DNA of 64,000 nucleotides from Cellulomonas sp. URHD0024 (GCF_000426185.1 NZ_AUEW01000014.1:1-64000); one strand, 5' to 3'; counted from the stretch's first letter, positions 16,829 to 25,619 are shown. Numbers and translations: made by a program. Notes: generated by a model from the sequence alone, not told the origin.

Positions 16829-17677
16829 CTAGAAGTCCTTCTCGGGGTCCCCGCGCAGTGCCGCGACGTGGTCGGGGACGTAGGACGACAGCTCGCGCGG
16901 TGGTCGGACGTACCCGGTCGAGGACGGCGGCCGGTCGGGCAGGACGATCTGCTCCTCGTGCGGCACGTCGGTGTACGGGATCGTGGACAGCAGGTGGCTG
17001 ATCATGTTGAGGCGGGCGTGCTTCTTGATGTCCGACTCGACGACGTACCAGGGACTGGTGGGCACGTCGGTGTGCACGAGCATCTCGTCCTTGGCGCGGG
17101 AGTACTCCTCCCAGCGGCTGATGGACTCGAGGTCCATCGGGCTCAGCTTCCACTGGCGCACGGGGTCGTCCAGGCGTGACCGGAAACGCCGGAGCTGTTC
17201 GGTGTCGGAGACCGAGAACCAGTACTTGCGCAGCAGGATGCCGTCCTCGATGAGCATCTGCTCGAAGATCGGCGTCTGGCGCATGAACCGGCTGTACTCC
17301 TGCGGCGTGCAGAACCCCATGACCTTCTCGACCCCGGCCCGGTTGTACCAGGAGCGGTCGAACAGGACCATCTCTCCCGCTGCCGGCAGCTGCGCCACGT
17401 ACCGCTGGTAGTACCACTGGCTCTTCTCGCGCTCGGTCGGCGTCGGGAGCGCTGCGACGCGCGCGACGCGCGGGCTGAGGTACTCGGTGATGCGCTTGAT
17501 CGTTCCGCCCTTGCCCGCGGCGTCGCGTCCCTCGAACACGACCACGATCCGCGCACCCGTCGTCCTGGCCCACTGCTGCACCTTCGACAGCTCGGCCTGG
17601 AGGCGGAAGAGCTCGGCCTCGTAGACGTCGTTGGGGATCTTGCCCTTCTTGTCCTTCTTGTGAGATTTCTTCGCCAT
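16829..17677 (-). CDS. ppk2: Polyphosphate kinase 2
   Basis: The protein has 282 residues. Walker A appears as FEGRDAAGKGG, Walker B as FDRSWYNRAGVE, with the lid Arg-rich segment in between; these are the signatures of class I PPK2 enzymes, which transfer phosphate between polyphosphate and nucleoside diphosphates. The N-terminus is very lysine-rich (KKSHKKDKKGK), plausibly for polyphosphate binding. TACCGT lies six bases before the ATG and no Shine-Dalgarno is seen, so it is probably leaderless. nhaA follows on the same strand. Confidence 0.93.
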   Translation of the reverse strand: MAKKSHKKDKKGKIPNDVYEAELFRLQAELSKVQQWARTTGARIVVVFEGRDAAGKGGTIKRITEYLSPRVARVAALPTPTEREKSQWYYQRYVAQLPAAGEMVLFDRSWYNRAGVEKVMGFCTPQEYSRFMRQTPIFEQMLIEDGILLRKYWFSVSDTEQLRRFRSRLDDPVRQWKLSPMDLESISRWEEYSRAKDEMLVHTDVPTSPWYVVESDIKKHARLNMISHLLSTIPYTDVPHEEQIVLPDRPPSSTGYVRPPRELSSYVPDHVAALRGDPEKDF

Positions 17678-17683
17678 GTGCCG

Positions 17684-17689
17684 ACGGTA
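17684..17689 (-). promoter_or_regulatory. Leaderless -10 element of ppk2
   Basis: TACCGT, six bases before the ATG at 17677. Confidence 0.55.
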
Positions 17690-17738
17690 GCGGGTGGACG
17701 TATCGAGCGAACGTCCAACGGTGTCGCCGCACCTCCCA

Positions 17739-17781
17739 CGTCCAGCCGCGCGGCTCCGAGGAGGAGCCGGGCGGCTGGACG
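17739..17781 (-). terminator. Terminator of the SSS transporter gene
   Basis: A two-part stem 9 bases after the stop: CGTCCAGCCG pairs with CGGCTGGACG (10 bp), then CGGCTCC with GGAGCCG (7 bp), separated by a 2-base internal loop. Confidence 0.7.
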
Positions 17782-17789
17782 AGCGGAGC

Positions 17790-19313
17790 TCAGCCGGCCG
17801 TCGCGGGCTCGGCGCCGACGGGCTCCGCGATCGTCTCGTCGGGCATGCCGTCGGCGATCGACCACGCCTCCTCGCTCACCGTGCGCGGCCAGACCGCTGC
17901 CGCGACCAGGTAGGCGATCAGCGACGCAGCGAACGCGTAGAAGGTCGGCCAGCCGTCGAACGACGGGTCGATCCACGAGTTCTCGATGTACCAGACGTCG
18001 TTCGGCACACCGTAGATCGTCGGCGTCAGCACGAAGAGCACGAGCCGCACGCCGACGCCGAACACGAGGGCGGCGACCGCCGCGCGCGTCCCGCCGCGCT
18101 TCCAGAACAACCCGAGGATGAACGGCACGAGCAGCCCGGCCAGCATCAGGTCGAACGCGAGGGTGAGCAGGATGCCGGTCTGCGCGACCTTCAGTGCGAT
18201 GGCGATGCCGAGCAGCACGATCGGGATCATGGCGACCCGGGTCCAGAGCAGCAGGGGATCGCGGACGCCCTCTTCCTTGACCGACGCGACGCGCCGGACG
18301 CCGAAGATGTTGCGGACTGCCACGGCGGAGGTGGCCAGGATTGCCCCGGAGGCGGTCGAGAACGACGCCGCGACGATGCCTGACAGGACGAGGATCGTCA
18401 GGCCGGAGGGTGCGTAGTCGTCGAGGAGCTGGAAGAGGATCGGTCCGTCGTCGGTGGTCAGGCCGAGCACCGACGATGCCGACAGGGCGACCATCGCGAA
18501 CGCCACACCGATGATCGCGGTCCCCGCGGCGCCCGTGAAGCACGACTTCTGCGCGGTCTGCGGGTTGCGGGCGGCGAAGATGCGCTGCATGAAGTCGATG
18601 GCGACGATGTCGCCGATGCCGAGCGCGACGAGCGTCGCCCAGTTGATCGGGGCGCCGGCGCTGGTCTGGGTCAGCTGCTCGACGTCGAACGGACCCATGC
18701 CGTCGGCCACGTGGAACCCGTAGGTCATGCCGAACCAGACGACCAGCGACGCGGTGGCGGCGATCGTGATGACGATCTGGATCGCGGCCGTGTAGGCGTC
18801 GGAGAACATCCCGCCGCCGATCGTGTAGCAGAGCACGAGGCCCACCGCGATCAGCACACCGGCCGTGTAGTTGATGCCGAGGAACCGCTCGAGCAGGAAC
18901 CCGCACGCCACGAGGTTTCCTGCCATGAGGATGGCGAAGGCGAAGATCATGAACACCGACGACGCCACCTCGACCCCACGTCCGTACCGCAGCCGGTAGA
19001 AGTCGGCCAGCGTGAAGAGCTTCATGCGGTTCATCGGTTTGGCCAGGAACAGGCCGGTGAGGAGCAGGCAGATGGCGAGTCCGATCGCGAGGGACGCGCC
19101 GGCCCAGAAGCCGAACGATGCCGAGAGGTCGGTGTTACCGACCGTGGCGTTCGAGTCGACGGCGGCGGCCATCAGGGAGGCCGCGACGAGCGGGACGCCC
19201 AGGCGGCGGCCCGCGACGAGGTAGTTGGCGCTGTCGCCGTCGACCTTGCGGGCGACGACGATCCCGACGATGACGACGGCCAGGACGGTGAGACCGACTC
19301 CGGTGATGATCAT
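17790..19313 (-). CDS. Sodium:solute symporter (SSS family), probable guanidine/urea-module transporter
   Basis: The protein has 507 residues with about 13 transmembrane helices. The N-terminus (SANYLVAGRRLGVPLVAASLMAA), the SFGFWAGASLAIGL segment and the FSTASGAILATSAVAVRN segment, which holds the second sodium site, are typical of SSS permeases of the urea/pantothenate/proline branch. Its upstream region contains a palindrome (19391-19410) that closely matches the one in front of the DUF1989 operon, so the TetR protein encoded between them probably controls it. That context makes guanidine or a related nitrogen compound the likely substrate (inference). A terminator follows the stop. Confidence 0.85.
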   Translation of the reverse strand: MIITGVGLTVLAVVIVGIVVARKVDGDSANYLVAGRRLGVPLVAASLMAAAVDSNATVGNTDLSASFGFWAGASLAIGLAICLLLTGLFLAKPMNRMKLFTLADFYRLRYGRGVEVASSVFMIFAFAILMAGNLVACGFLLERFLGINYTAGVLIAVGLVLCYTIGGGMFSDAYTAAIQIVITIAATASLVVWFGMTYGFHVADGMGPFDVEQLTQTSAGAPINWATLVALGIGDIVAIDFMQRIFAARNPQTAQKSCFTGAAGTAIIGVAFAMVALSASSVLGLTTDDGPILFQLLDDYAPSGLTILVLSGIVAASFSTASGAILATSAVAVRNIFGVRRVASVKEEGVRDPLLLWTRVAMIPIVLLGIAIALKVAQTGILLTLAFDLMLAGLLVPFILGLFWKRGGTRAAVAALVFGVGVRLVLFVLTPTIYGVPNDVWYIENSWIDPSFDGWPTFYAFAASLIAYLVAAAVWPRTVSEEAWSIADGMPDETIAEPVGAEPATAG

Positions 19314-19390
19314 GGGGGCTCCGGGAGGAAGGCCTGCGGACGCAGGCGTGGGCCAGCAGGTCGGGGCGGTGGAGAACGATCCGGCCGGAG

Positions 19391-19410
19391 TTTCTGTCGG
19401 CCGACAGGTT
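19391..19410. promoter_or_regulatory. TetR-type operator upstream of the SSS transporter
   Basis: The core CTGTCGGCCGACAG (19394-19407) is perfectly symmetric. The surrounding TTT and GTT extend the match to the operator at 20348-20373. It lies about 80 bases upstream of the transporter start. Confidence 0.7.
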
Positions 19411-19491
19411 CATTGACCACCCGGCCTGTGTCAGATCCGCTGCGCGCACGAAACGCTTGTGTTAAATCGGCTGCTGCAGCTCGTGTGACGG

Positions 19492-19540
19492 GGGATTCAG
19501 AGGATTCGCCGCGGAAAGGGCGGCAGATCTTCTGAATCCC
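19492..19540 (-). terminator. Hairpin downstream of the tetR gene
   Basis: Perfect 10-bp outer stem, GGGATTCAGA with TCTGAATCCC, and a short inner GC stem. It is 58 bases past the tetR stop and upstream of the transporter operator, so it probably separates the two minus-strand units. Confidence 0.5.
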
Positions 19541-19598
19541 GGGCGGAGGGCCGGGCGGACCGACGGGCGGACGGTCGCCCGGGGTCGGACGCTGAGGG

Positions 19599-20237
19599 TC
19601 AGACGCGGACAGGGAGAGTGCGGGCGAACGCGACCTCGGTCGGCGTGCAGCCGACGAGCCGCAGGACCCCGTCGGCGACCGTGTCCTGCACTGTGGCGAC
19701 GTCGAGGTCGGGGGTGTCCCGGCGGCGCAGGATCACCGACTCGACGAGCCCGAGCACGAGCTCGCCGCGGTCGGAGGAGTCGTCGTCGGACGCCGCGTCC
19801 GCCAGCTCGCTGTACCGGGCGCGCAGCCGCGAGCGCAGCGCGTGGAACTCCGCGAACTGCTCCCCGGCCACCTCCGGCAGGACGTAGAGGACGCCGAGGT
19901 TCACGGGCCCGGCGGTCAGCAGCCCCACGTCGGCATGGGCCAGCGCTCGCAGCCGAGCAGCCGGCGGCTCCGCGCCGGCGGCCAGGGCGTCGGCGAGGTC
20001 GAGCGACGGGCGCACGGTGCCGAGCAGGAGCTCGAGCAGGATCGCGTCCTTGCCGGGGAAGTGGTGGTAGATCGAGGCCTGCCGGACCCCGGCGGCATCG
20101 GCGATCGCCCGGGTGCTGGTCGACGTGAAGCCGACGGTGCAGAACAGGGCCGCGGCGGCGTCTAGCACGTCTCGACGGGTGTCGCGCTCACCGTCGGGAT
20201 CGCCGCTCGCGCGGGGTCGACCGGGTCTGCGTGCCAT
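19599..20237 (-). CDS. TetR-family regulator of the guanidine/urea-carboxylase module
   Basis: The protein has 212 residues. The N-terminal HTH (residues 20-65: RRDVLDAAAALFCTVGFTSTSTRAIADAAGVRQASIYHHFPGKDAILLELL) is a canonical TetR DNA-binding domain; the C-terminal ligand domain is unassigned. It is divergent from the DUF1989/carboxylase operon and upstream of the SSS gene, and near-identical palindromes stand before both, so it is the natural candidate to repress both. TAGCGT lies nine bases before the ATG. The ligand is unknown; guanidine, carboxyguanidine or urea are reasonable guesses. Confidence 0.9.
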   Translation of the reverse strand: MARRPGRPRASGDPDGERDTRRDVLDAAAALFCTVGFTSTSTRAIADAAGVRQASIYHHFPGKDAILLELLLGTVRPSLDLADALAAGAEPPAARLRALAHADVGLLTAGPVNLGVLYVLPEVAGEQFAEFHALRSRLRARYSELADAASDDDSSDRGELVLGLVESVILRRRDTPDLDVATVQDTVADGVLRLVGCTPTEVAFARTLPVRV

Positions 20238-20246
20238 GGCGAGCCG

Positions 20247-20252
20247 ACGCTA
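20247..20252 (-). promoter_or_regulatory. -10 element of the tetR gene
   Basis: TAGCGT, nine bases before the ATG at 20237, leaving at most a 2-3 base leader. Confidence 0.4.
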
Positions 20253-20347
20253 CCACCGAGCCCGGAGCCCGACGTTCGCGCCGGTGCACGGGTCCGTAAC
20301 AGGAGGTTTACCTCGCGGTGATCGCCGCGGAACACCCGGGTCCGAGC

Positions 20348-20373
20348 CTGTTTCTGTCAGCCGACAGAAACAG
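20348..20373. promoter_or_regulatory. TetR-type operator of the DUF1989/carboxylase operon
   Basis: Perfect 11-bp arms, CTGTTTCTGTC (20348-20358) and GACAGAAACAG (20363-20373), around AGCC. It ends 8 bases before the start codon and overlaps the AGAGGA ribosome-binding region, so a bound repressor would block the 5' end of the operon. Confidence 0.82.
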
Positions 20374-20381
20374 AGGACGCG

Positions 20382-21227
20382 ATGACCGCCATCACCACCG
20401 GGACCACCGCCGGCGCGCGCGAGCACGCCCGGGCGCAGGAGGCCGCCGCCGTCGGCACGGTCGCGACGATGCCGACCAGGCCCGCGAACAGCTGGCCGTC
20501 ACCGCCCACCGAGATCGACGCGCAGGCGCTCGTGCACGCCGAGGTCGTGGCGGGCGGCGGCTACGCGCACCTGGTCGTCGCGCGCGGCACCCACATCCGG
20601 CTCACGGACCTGCAGGGCGACGCGTGTGCGCATCTCCTCGCCTACCGCCTGGACCGGCCGTGGGAGCGGCTCAACGTCGCCGACACCGTCAAGGTCCAGT
20701 GGCAGGTCTACCTCACGGCCGGCCACCTGCTGCTCAGCGACCAGGGCCGCGTGCTCGCGAGCATCGTCGGCGACTCGTCGGCACACCAGGACGCGCTCTA
20801 CGGGACCACGACCCGGGCCCGCAACGACGAGCGCTACGGCGACGGCAGCGCCCAGGGCCCGACGCCGGCTGGTCGCGAGCTGTTGGCGCTCGCGGCCGCC
20901 AAGCACGACCTGTCCCGACGAGACCTGCCGCCGAGCATCTCCTTCTTCCAGGGCGTACGGATCGACGACGAGGGTCATCCGGTGTTCGAGGGCTCTGCCG
21001 GACCGGGTGCCGCCGTCACGCTGCGCGCCGAGGTGCCGTTGCTCCTGCTCGTCGCCAACACAGCGCATCCGCTCGATCCGCGCGAGTTCGTGAGCACGCC
21101 GCTCGAGGTCCTGGCGTGGCGCGGTGAGCCGACCACCCCCGCAGATCCGCTCTGGAACGCCACACCGGAGGGGCGCCGCGCCTTCGTCAACACTCGGGAA
21201 GACCTCACCGCACGGGGGATCGCATGA
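20382..21227 (+). CDS. DUF1989 protein, probable carboxyguanidine deiminase subunit (urea-carboxylase-associated)
   Basis: The protein has 281 residues. It belongs to the DUF1989 family of 'urea-carboxylase-associated' proteins: the segments GTHIRLTDLQGDACAHLLAYRLDRPWERLNVADTVKVQWQVYL and GDSSAHQDALYGTTTRARNDERYG are its core. Paired DUF1989 proteins encoded beside a carboxylase are known to act together as carboxyguanidine deiminase, converting carboxyguanidine to allophanate. The longer length suggests it is the larger partner. The ATG follows the TetR operator. It overlaps the next gene by ATGA. Confidence 0.82.
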   Translation: MTAITTGTTAGAREHARAQEAAAVGTVATMPTRPANSWPSPPTEIDAQALVHAEVVAGGGYAHLVVARGTHIRLTDLQGDACAHLLAYRLDRPWERLNVADTVKVQWQVYLTAGHLLLSDQGRVLASIVGDSSAHQDALYGTTTRARNDERYGDGSAQGPTPAGRELLALAAAKHDLSRRDLPPSISFFQGVRIDDEGHPVFEGSAGPGAAVTLRAEVPLLLLVANTAHPLDPREFVSTPLEVLAWRGEPTTPADPLWNATPEGRRAFVNTREDLTARGIA

Positions 21228-21859
21228 CCACGCTCCTGGACGACGTCGTCCCCGCCCGCGCACCCTGGTCGGCGGTGGTCCGCCAGGGCGACGTGCTCAC
21301 GATCGTCGACCTCGGTGGCAACCAGGCTGTCGACTTCCTCGTCTTCGACGCCGCCGACACGTCCCTGCGGTACAGCGCGCCCGACACCATCCAGGGTCAG
21401 GACTCGGTCTTCCTGACGACGGGATCGATCCTGCGCGACTGCGAGTACGGACCGCTGATGACCGTCGTCGCCGACGAGGTCGGTCGCCACGACACCCTCG
21501 GCGGCGCGTGCTCCAAGGAGTCGAACACCCTGCGCTACGGCAACCAGACGTGGGCTCAGCACGCCTGCGTCGAGAACTTCCTCGCCGAGGGCGGACGACA
21601 CGGCCTGGGCAAGCGCGACCTGGTGTCCAACATCAACTGGTACATGAACGTGCCGGTCGACGCCGACGGCGCCCTCGGCATCGTCGACGGCATCTCCGCG
21701 CCGGGCCTGTCCGTGTCGCTGCGGGCGGAGCGCGACGTGCTGGTGGTCGTGAGCAACTGCCCCCAGATCAACAACCCGTGCAACGGCTTCGATCCGACGC
21801 CGGTGCGGTTGGTCGTGACTGGACCGCAAGCACGCACCGACGAGCAGGCACAGCCATGA
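21224..21859 (+). CDS. DUF1989 protein, second probable carboxyguanidine deiminase subunit
   Basis: The protein has 211 residues and is the shorter DUF1989 partner. Family features are GDVLTIVDLGGNQAVDFLVFDAADTSLRYSAPDTI, the Cys/His-bearing GGACSKESNTLRYGNQTWAQHACVENFL (likely metal ligands) and VVVSNCPQINNPCNGFDPTPVRLVV. It overlaps both neighbours by four bases, so three proteins are made from one tightly coupled mRNA. Function follows from the known behaviour of paired DUF1989 proteins beside a carboxylase; which subunit is catalytic cannot be told from the sequence alone. Confidence 0.82.
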   Translation: MTTLLDDVVPARAPWSAVVRQGDVLTIVDLGGNQAVDFLVFDAADTSLRYSAPDTIQGQDSVFLTTGSILRDCEYGPLMTVVADEVGRHDTLGGACSKESNTLRYGNQTWAQHACVENFLAEGGRHGLGKRDLVSNINWYMNVPVDADGALGIVDGISAPGLSVSLRAERDVLVVVSNCPQINNPCNGFDPTPVRLVVTGPQARTDEQAQP

Positions 21860-24800
21860 GCGGTTTCGACACTCTCCTCGTCGCGAACCGTGGCGAGATC
21901 GCCGTCCGGATCCTGCGCACCGCCAAGGAGCTCGGGCTGCGCACGGTCGCGGTCTACTCGGACGCCGACGCGGGCGCCCCGCACGTCCACCTCGCCGACG
22001 TCGCTGTTCGCCTCGGCCCGGCGCCGGCCGCGCAGTCGTACCTGCGCTCGGACCTCATCCTCGAGGCCGGCCTCGCGCAGGGTGCCGGCGCGATCCACCC
22101 GGGCTACGGCTTCCTGTCCGAGAACGCCGCGTTCGCCCGTGCTGCCGAAGCGGCGGGCATCGCGTTCGTGGGTCCGACCCCGGCGCAGCTCGAGCTGTTC
22201 GGGTCGAAGCACACGGCGCGGGACGCCGCTCGGGCGGTCGACATGCCGATGCTCGCCGGCACCGGCCTCCTCGACACCGTTGAGGAGGCTGCCGCGGCCG
22301 CGGAGCAGATCGGCTACCCCGTGATGCTCAAGGCCACGGCGGGCGGCGGCGGCATCGGCATGCGCGCGTGCGCGAACGCCGACGAGCTGGTCGCCGCGTG
22401 GGAGGCCGTCCGGCGCACCGCCGGCGCGGCCTTCGGGTCGGCCGGGGTGTACCTCGAGCGGCTGATCACCGCAGCCCGGCACGTCGAGGTGCAGGTGTTC
22501 GGCGACGGGCTCGGCCGCGTCGTCACGCTCGGCGACCGGGACTGCTCCCTGCAGCGTCGCCACCAGAAGGTCGTGGAGGAGGCACCCGCGCCCGGGCTTC
22601 CCGACGAGGTCCGCGCGCTCGTCGCGTCCAGCGCGCGCACGCTCGCGGAGTCTGTCGACTACCGGTCAGCGGGCACCGTCGAGTTCGTCTACGACGCCGA
22701 GCGGCAGGAGGCGGCGTTCCTCGAGGTCAACACCCGCCTGCAGGTCGAGCACCCGGTGACGGAGGCGGTGTTCGGCGTCGACCTGGTCGGCTGGATGATC
22801 CGACTGGCGCAGGGAGAGACGTCCGTCGTCGACACCCCGCTGCAGCCGCGCGGTGCAGCCGTCGAGGCCCGCGTCTATGCCGAGAACCCCGACCGCGACC
22901 ACCTGCCGAGCGCGGGCGCGGTCACGGCGTTCGAGGTCCCCGTCGGCGTCCGAGTCGACACGTGGGTCGAGCCTGGCCTCGAGGTGTCTACCCACTACGA
23001 CCCCTTGCTGGCCAAGGTGATCACCGCGGGCCCGTCGCGTGCGGACGCCTGGGCGGCGCTCGGTCACGCGCTGGAGGAGACCCGACTGACCGGCATCGCG
23101 ACGAACCTGGGACTGCTGCGGACGATCGTGCACGCGCCCGAGGTCGCAGCCGCGCAGCACCACACGGGCACCCTGGCGCACCTGCGCGACCAGACGCCGC
23201 GCATCGAGGTGCTGCGCCCCGGGATGCTCACGACCGTCCAGGACTGGCCCGGGCGGACAGGTCTGTGGCACGTCGGCATCCCACCGTCGGGGCCGATGGA
23301 CGACCTGTCCTTCCGCCTCGGCAACACGGCGCTCGGCAACCCCGAGGGCGTGCCGGGCCTGGAGTGCACGATGGCCGGCCCGGAGCTCCGGTTCGTCACC
23401 GGGGCGACGGTCATGGTGACGGGTGCTCCGGCCGCAGTCGCCCTGGACGACCGCCCGGTCCCGCAGTGGGAGCCGGTGGAGGTCCCGGCCGGTGGTGTGC
23501 TGACCATCGGCGCCCCCGCCGTGGGGATGCGCACCTACCTCCTGGTCAGGGGTGGCCTGGACATCCCGGAGGTGCTCGGATCGGCCGCCACGTTCGACCT
23601 GGGCAGGATCGGTGGCGCGACGGGCGTCCCGCTGCGGCCGGGCGACCAGGTGGGGATCGCGCCGGCCGGCCCCGCAGGGGCCCGACCGGTCCGGCTGACC
23701 GACCGCCCCTTGATCACCGGCGACTGGCGGATCGGCGCGCTCGAGGGTCCGCACGCAGCACCGGAGTTCTTCACACCGGGGGACGTCGAGGAGTTCTACT
23801 CCACCACCTGGTCCGTCCACTTCAACTCGGCGCGCACCGGCGTCCGGCTCGTCGGCCCCAAGCCCACCTGGGCGCGACCCGACGGCGGCGAGGCGGGCCT
23901 GCACCCGTCGAACATCCACGACACCCCGTACGCCGTCGGCGCGGTCGACTACACCGGCGACCTGCCGATCCTGCTCGGCCCCGACGGACCGTCCCTCGGC
24001 GGCTTCACGTGCCCGGCGACGGTCGCCCTCGGCCAGCTGTGGAAGCTGGGCCAGCTGCGACCGGGCGACGCCGTGACGTTCGTCCCGGTCGACGAGGCGC
24101 AGGCTGATGCGCTCAGACGGCGCCCGCAGGCCGTGCCCGCCGCGACCCGGCAGGCCCACGAGGACGGTGGCATCCTCGCCCGCACGGACAGCGACACGGC
24201 GGTCACCTACCGCCGCAGCGGCGACGACAACCTGCTCGTCGAGTACGGCGCCATGACCCTCGACCTCGCCTCGCGGATGCGCGTGCACGCCCTGGCGCAG
24301 GAGGTCCAGCAGCGAGTGGACCACGACGGGCTTCGCGGCATCGTCGACCTCACACCCGGCATCCGTTCGCTCCAGCTCCACGTCGACCCCGACCGCCTTC
24401 CGCTGCGCAAGGCCCTCGATCTCGTCCGCGAGATCGAGGACACGCTGCCGGCCACCACGGACCTCGTCGTGCCGAGCCGCACGGTCCATCTGCCGCTGAG
24501 CTGGGACGACCCGGCCACCCGCGAGGCGATCGAGCGCTACATGGCCGGCGTCCGCGACGACGCTCCGTGGTGCCCGTGGAACATCGAGTTCATCCGCCGG
24601 ATCAACGGGCTGTCGTCCGTCGACGACGTCTATCGCACCGTGTTCGACGCCTCCTACCTCGTGATGGGACTCGGTGACGTCTACCTCGGCGCCCCCGTCG
24701 CGACGCCGCTGGACCCGCGCCACCGGCTGGTCACGACGAAGTACAACCCGGCCCGCACCTGGACCCCGCAGAACGCCGTCGGCATCGGCGGCGCCTACTT

Positions 24801-25449
24801 GTGCATCTACGGCATGGAAGGTCCCGGCGGCTACCAGTTCGTCGGTCGGACCATCCAGGTCTGGGACACCCACGCCCGCCACAGGCCGTTCGAGCCGGGC
24901 ACGCCGTGGCTGCTGCGGTTCTTCGACACCATCCGCTGGTACCCCGTGGGCGCCGACGAGCTGCTCGACATGCGCGCCGACATGGCCGCCGGTCGCCTCG
25001 ACGTGGCCATCGATCCGGGCACGTTCTCGATCGCCGAGCACCAGCAGTTCCTGTCCGCGAACGCCCCGTCCATCGAGGCGTTCCGCGCACAGCAGGCCGG
25101 CGCGTTCGGCGCCGAGCGCGACGCCTGGGCCGCCGCCGGTGAGTTCGACCGCCGCGCCGACGCGGACCTCCCGCTCGCGGTCGTCGGTGGCGGTGTCGAC
25201 GTCCCTGACGGCTGCGAGGGCATGGAGGCTCCCTTCGTCGCGACGGTCTTCCGCGTCGACGTCCGCCCCGGCGACACGGTCGAGCGGGGGCAGCAGCTCC
25301 TCGCCCTCGAGGCCATGAAGATGGAGGCGCCGGTGACGGCGACCATCGGCGGCACGATCGTCGACGTCGTCGTCACGCCCGGCGACCAGGTCGGCCCGGG
25401 CCAGGTCCTGGTCATCGTCGAACCCACCGCGGTGACGACGGCGGCCTGA
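21856..25449 (+). CDS. Biotin-dependent urea/guanidine carboxylase
   Basis: The protein has 1197 residues. Domain order: biotin carboxylase 1-450 (LLVANRGEIAVRILR, the ATP-grasp GGGGIGM loop, EVNTRLQVEHPVTE), carboxyltransferase parts homologous to allophanate hydrolase subunits 2 (about 455-770, VLRPGMLTTVQDWPGR) and 1 (about 790-1010, YGAMTLDLASRMRVHAL), and a C-terminal biotinyl domain with Lys1155 in the EAMKMEAP motif. This is a full-length enzyme of the urea amidolyase type without a fused hydrolase. Because it is coupled to two DUF1989 genes, guanidine is the more likely substrate than urea (inference). No allophanate hydrolase gene lies in the window. Confidence 0.9.
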   Translation: MSGFDTLLVANRGEIAVRILRTAKELGLRTVAVYSDADAGAPHVHLADVAVRLGPAPAAQSYLRSDLILEAGLAQGAGAIHPGYGFLSENAAFARAAEAAGIAFVGPTPAQLELFGSKHTARDAARAVDMPMLAGTGLLDTVEEAAAAAEQIGYPVMLKATAGGGGIGMRACANADELVAAWEAVRRTAGAAFGSAGVYLERLITAARHVEVQVFGDGLGRVVTLGDRDCSLQRRHQKVVEEAPAPGLPDEVRALVASSARTLAESVDYRSAGTVEFVYDAERQEAAFLEVNTRLQVEHPVTEAVFGVDLVGWMIRLAQGETSVVDTPLQPRGAAVEARVYAENPDRDHLPSAGAVTAFEVPVGVRVDTWVEPGLEVSTHYDPLLAKVITAGPSRADAWAALGHALEETRLTGIATNLGLLRTIVHAPEVAAAQHHTGTLAHLRDQTPRIEVLRPGMLTTVQDWPGRTGLWHVGIPPSGPMDDLSFRLGNTALGNPEGVPGLECTMAGPELRFVTGATVMVTGAPAAVALDDRPVPQWEPVEVPAGGVLTIGAPAVGMRTYLLVRGGLDIPEVLGSAATFDLGRIGGATGVPLRPGDQVGIAPAGPAGARPVRLTDRPLITGDWRIGALEGPHAAPEFFTPGDVEEFYSTTWSVHFNSARTGVRLVGPKPTWARPDGGEAGLHPSNIHDTPYAVGAVDYTGDLPILLGPDGPSLGGFTCPATVALGQLWKLGQLRPGDAVTFVPVDEAQADALRRRPQAVPAATRQAHEDGGILARTDSDTAVTYRRSGDDNLLVEYGAMTLDLASRMRVHALAQEVQQRVDHDGLRGIVDLTPGIRSLQLHVDPDRLPLRKALDLVREIEDTLPATTDLVVPSRTVHLPLSWDDPATREAIERYMAGVRDDAPWCPWNIEFIRRINGLSSVDDVYRTVFDASYLVMGLGDVYLGAPVATPLDPRHRLVTTKYNPARTWTPQNAVGIGGAYLCIYGMEGPGGYQFVGRTIQVWDTHARHRPFEPGTPWLLRFFDTIRWYPVGADELLDMRADMAAGRLDVAIDPGTFSIAEHQQFLSANAPSIEAFRAQQAGAFGAERDAWAAAGEFDRRADADLPLAVVGGGVDVPDGCEGMEAPFVATVFRVDVRPGDTVERGQQLLALEAMKMEAPVTATIGGTIVDVVVTPGDQVGPGQVLVIVEPTAVTTAA

Positions 25450-25514
25450 GCGGGGCTCGTGCTGTTCGTCCGGCGGCGGGACGCCGTGAACCTCACAGTC
25501 GCCCCCGGCACCCA

Positions 25515-25541
25515 GTGCGCGAAAGGTTCCGCACGCGCAAC
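25515..25541. promoter_or_regulatory. GlnR-like nitrogen-control box upstream of narK
   Basis: The 16 bases GTGCGCGAAAGGTTCC are identical to the block before nirB. GTTCC, six bases, then GCAAC resembles an inverted GlnR box (GTTTC-n6-GTNAC). The block begins 105 bases upstream of the narK ATG. Confidence 0.6.
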
Positions 25542-25574
25542 CGGGGACGCAGGTCGACCGAAACACGGCCTCCC

Positions 25575-25580
25575 TAGCGT
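25575..25580 (+). promoter_or_regulatory. narK -10 element
   Basis: TAGCGT, 60 bases after the start of the GlnR-like block and 39 bases before the ATG; nirB has TACCGT at the matching place. Confidence 0.5.
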
Positions 25581-25619
25581 TCGGGACGTACCCCACCCCG
25601 TCCTTCCCGGAGGTTTCTC

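Noticed and set aside
21856..25449. Calling the carboxylase simply 'urea carboxylase' with a urea pathway
   Set aside because: No allophanate hydrolase is adjacent, and paired DUF1989 genes indicate carboxyguanidine deiminase; guanidine is the better hypothesis, though not proven.
22666..25596. A 976-residue minus-strand frame opposite the carboxylase
   Set aside because: Its sequence is Arg/Gly/Asp-rich with no domain, opposite a full set of carboxylase motifs; it is a codon-bias shadow.
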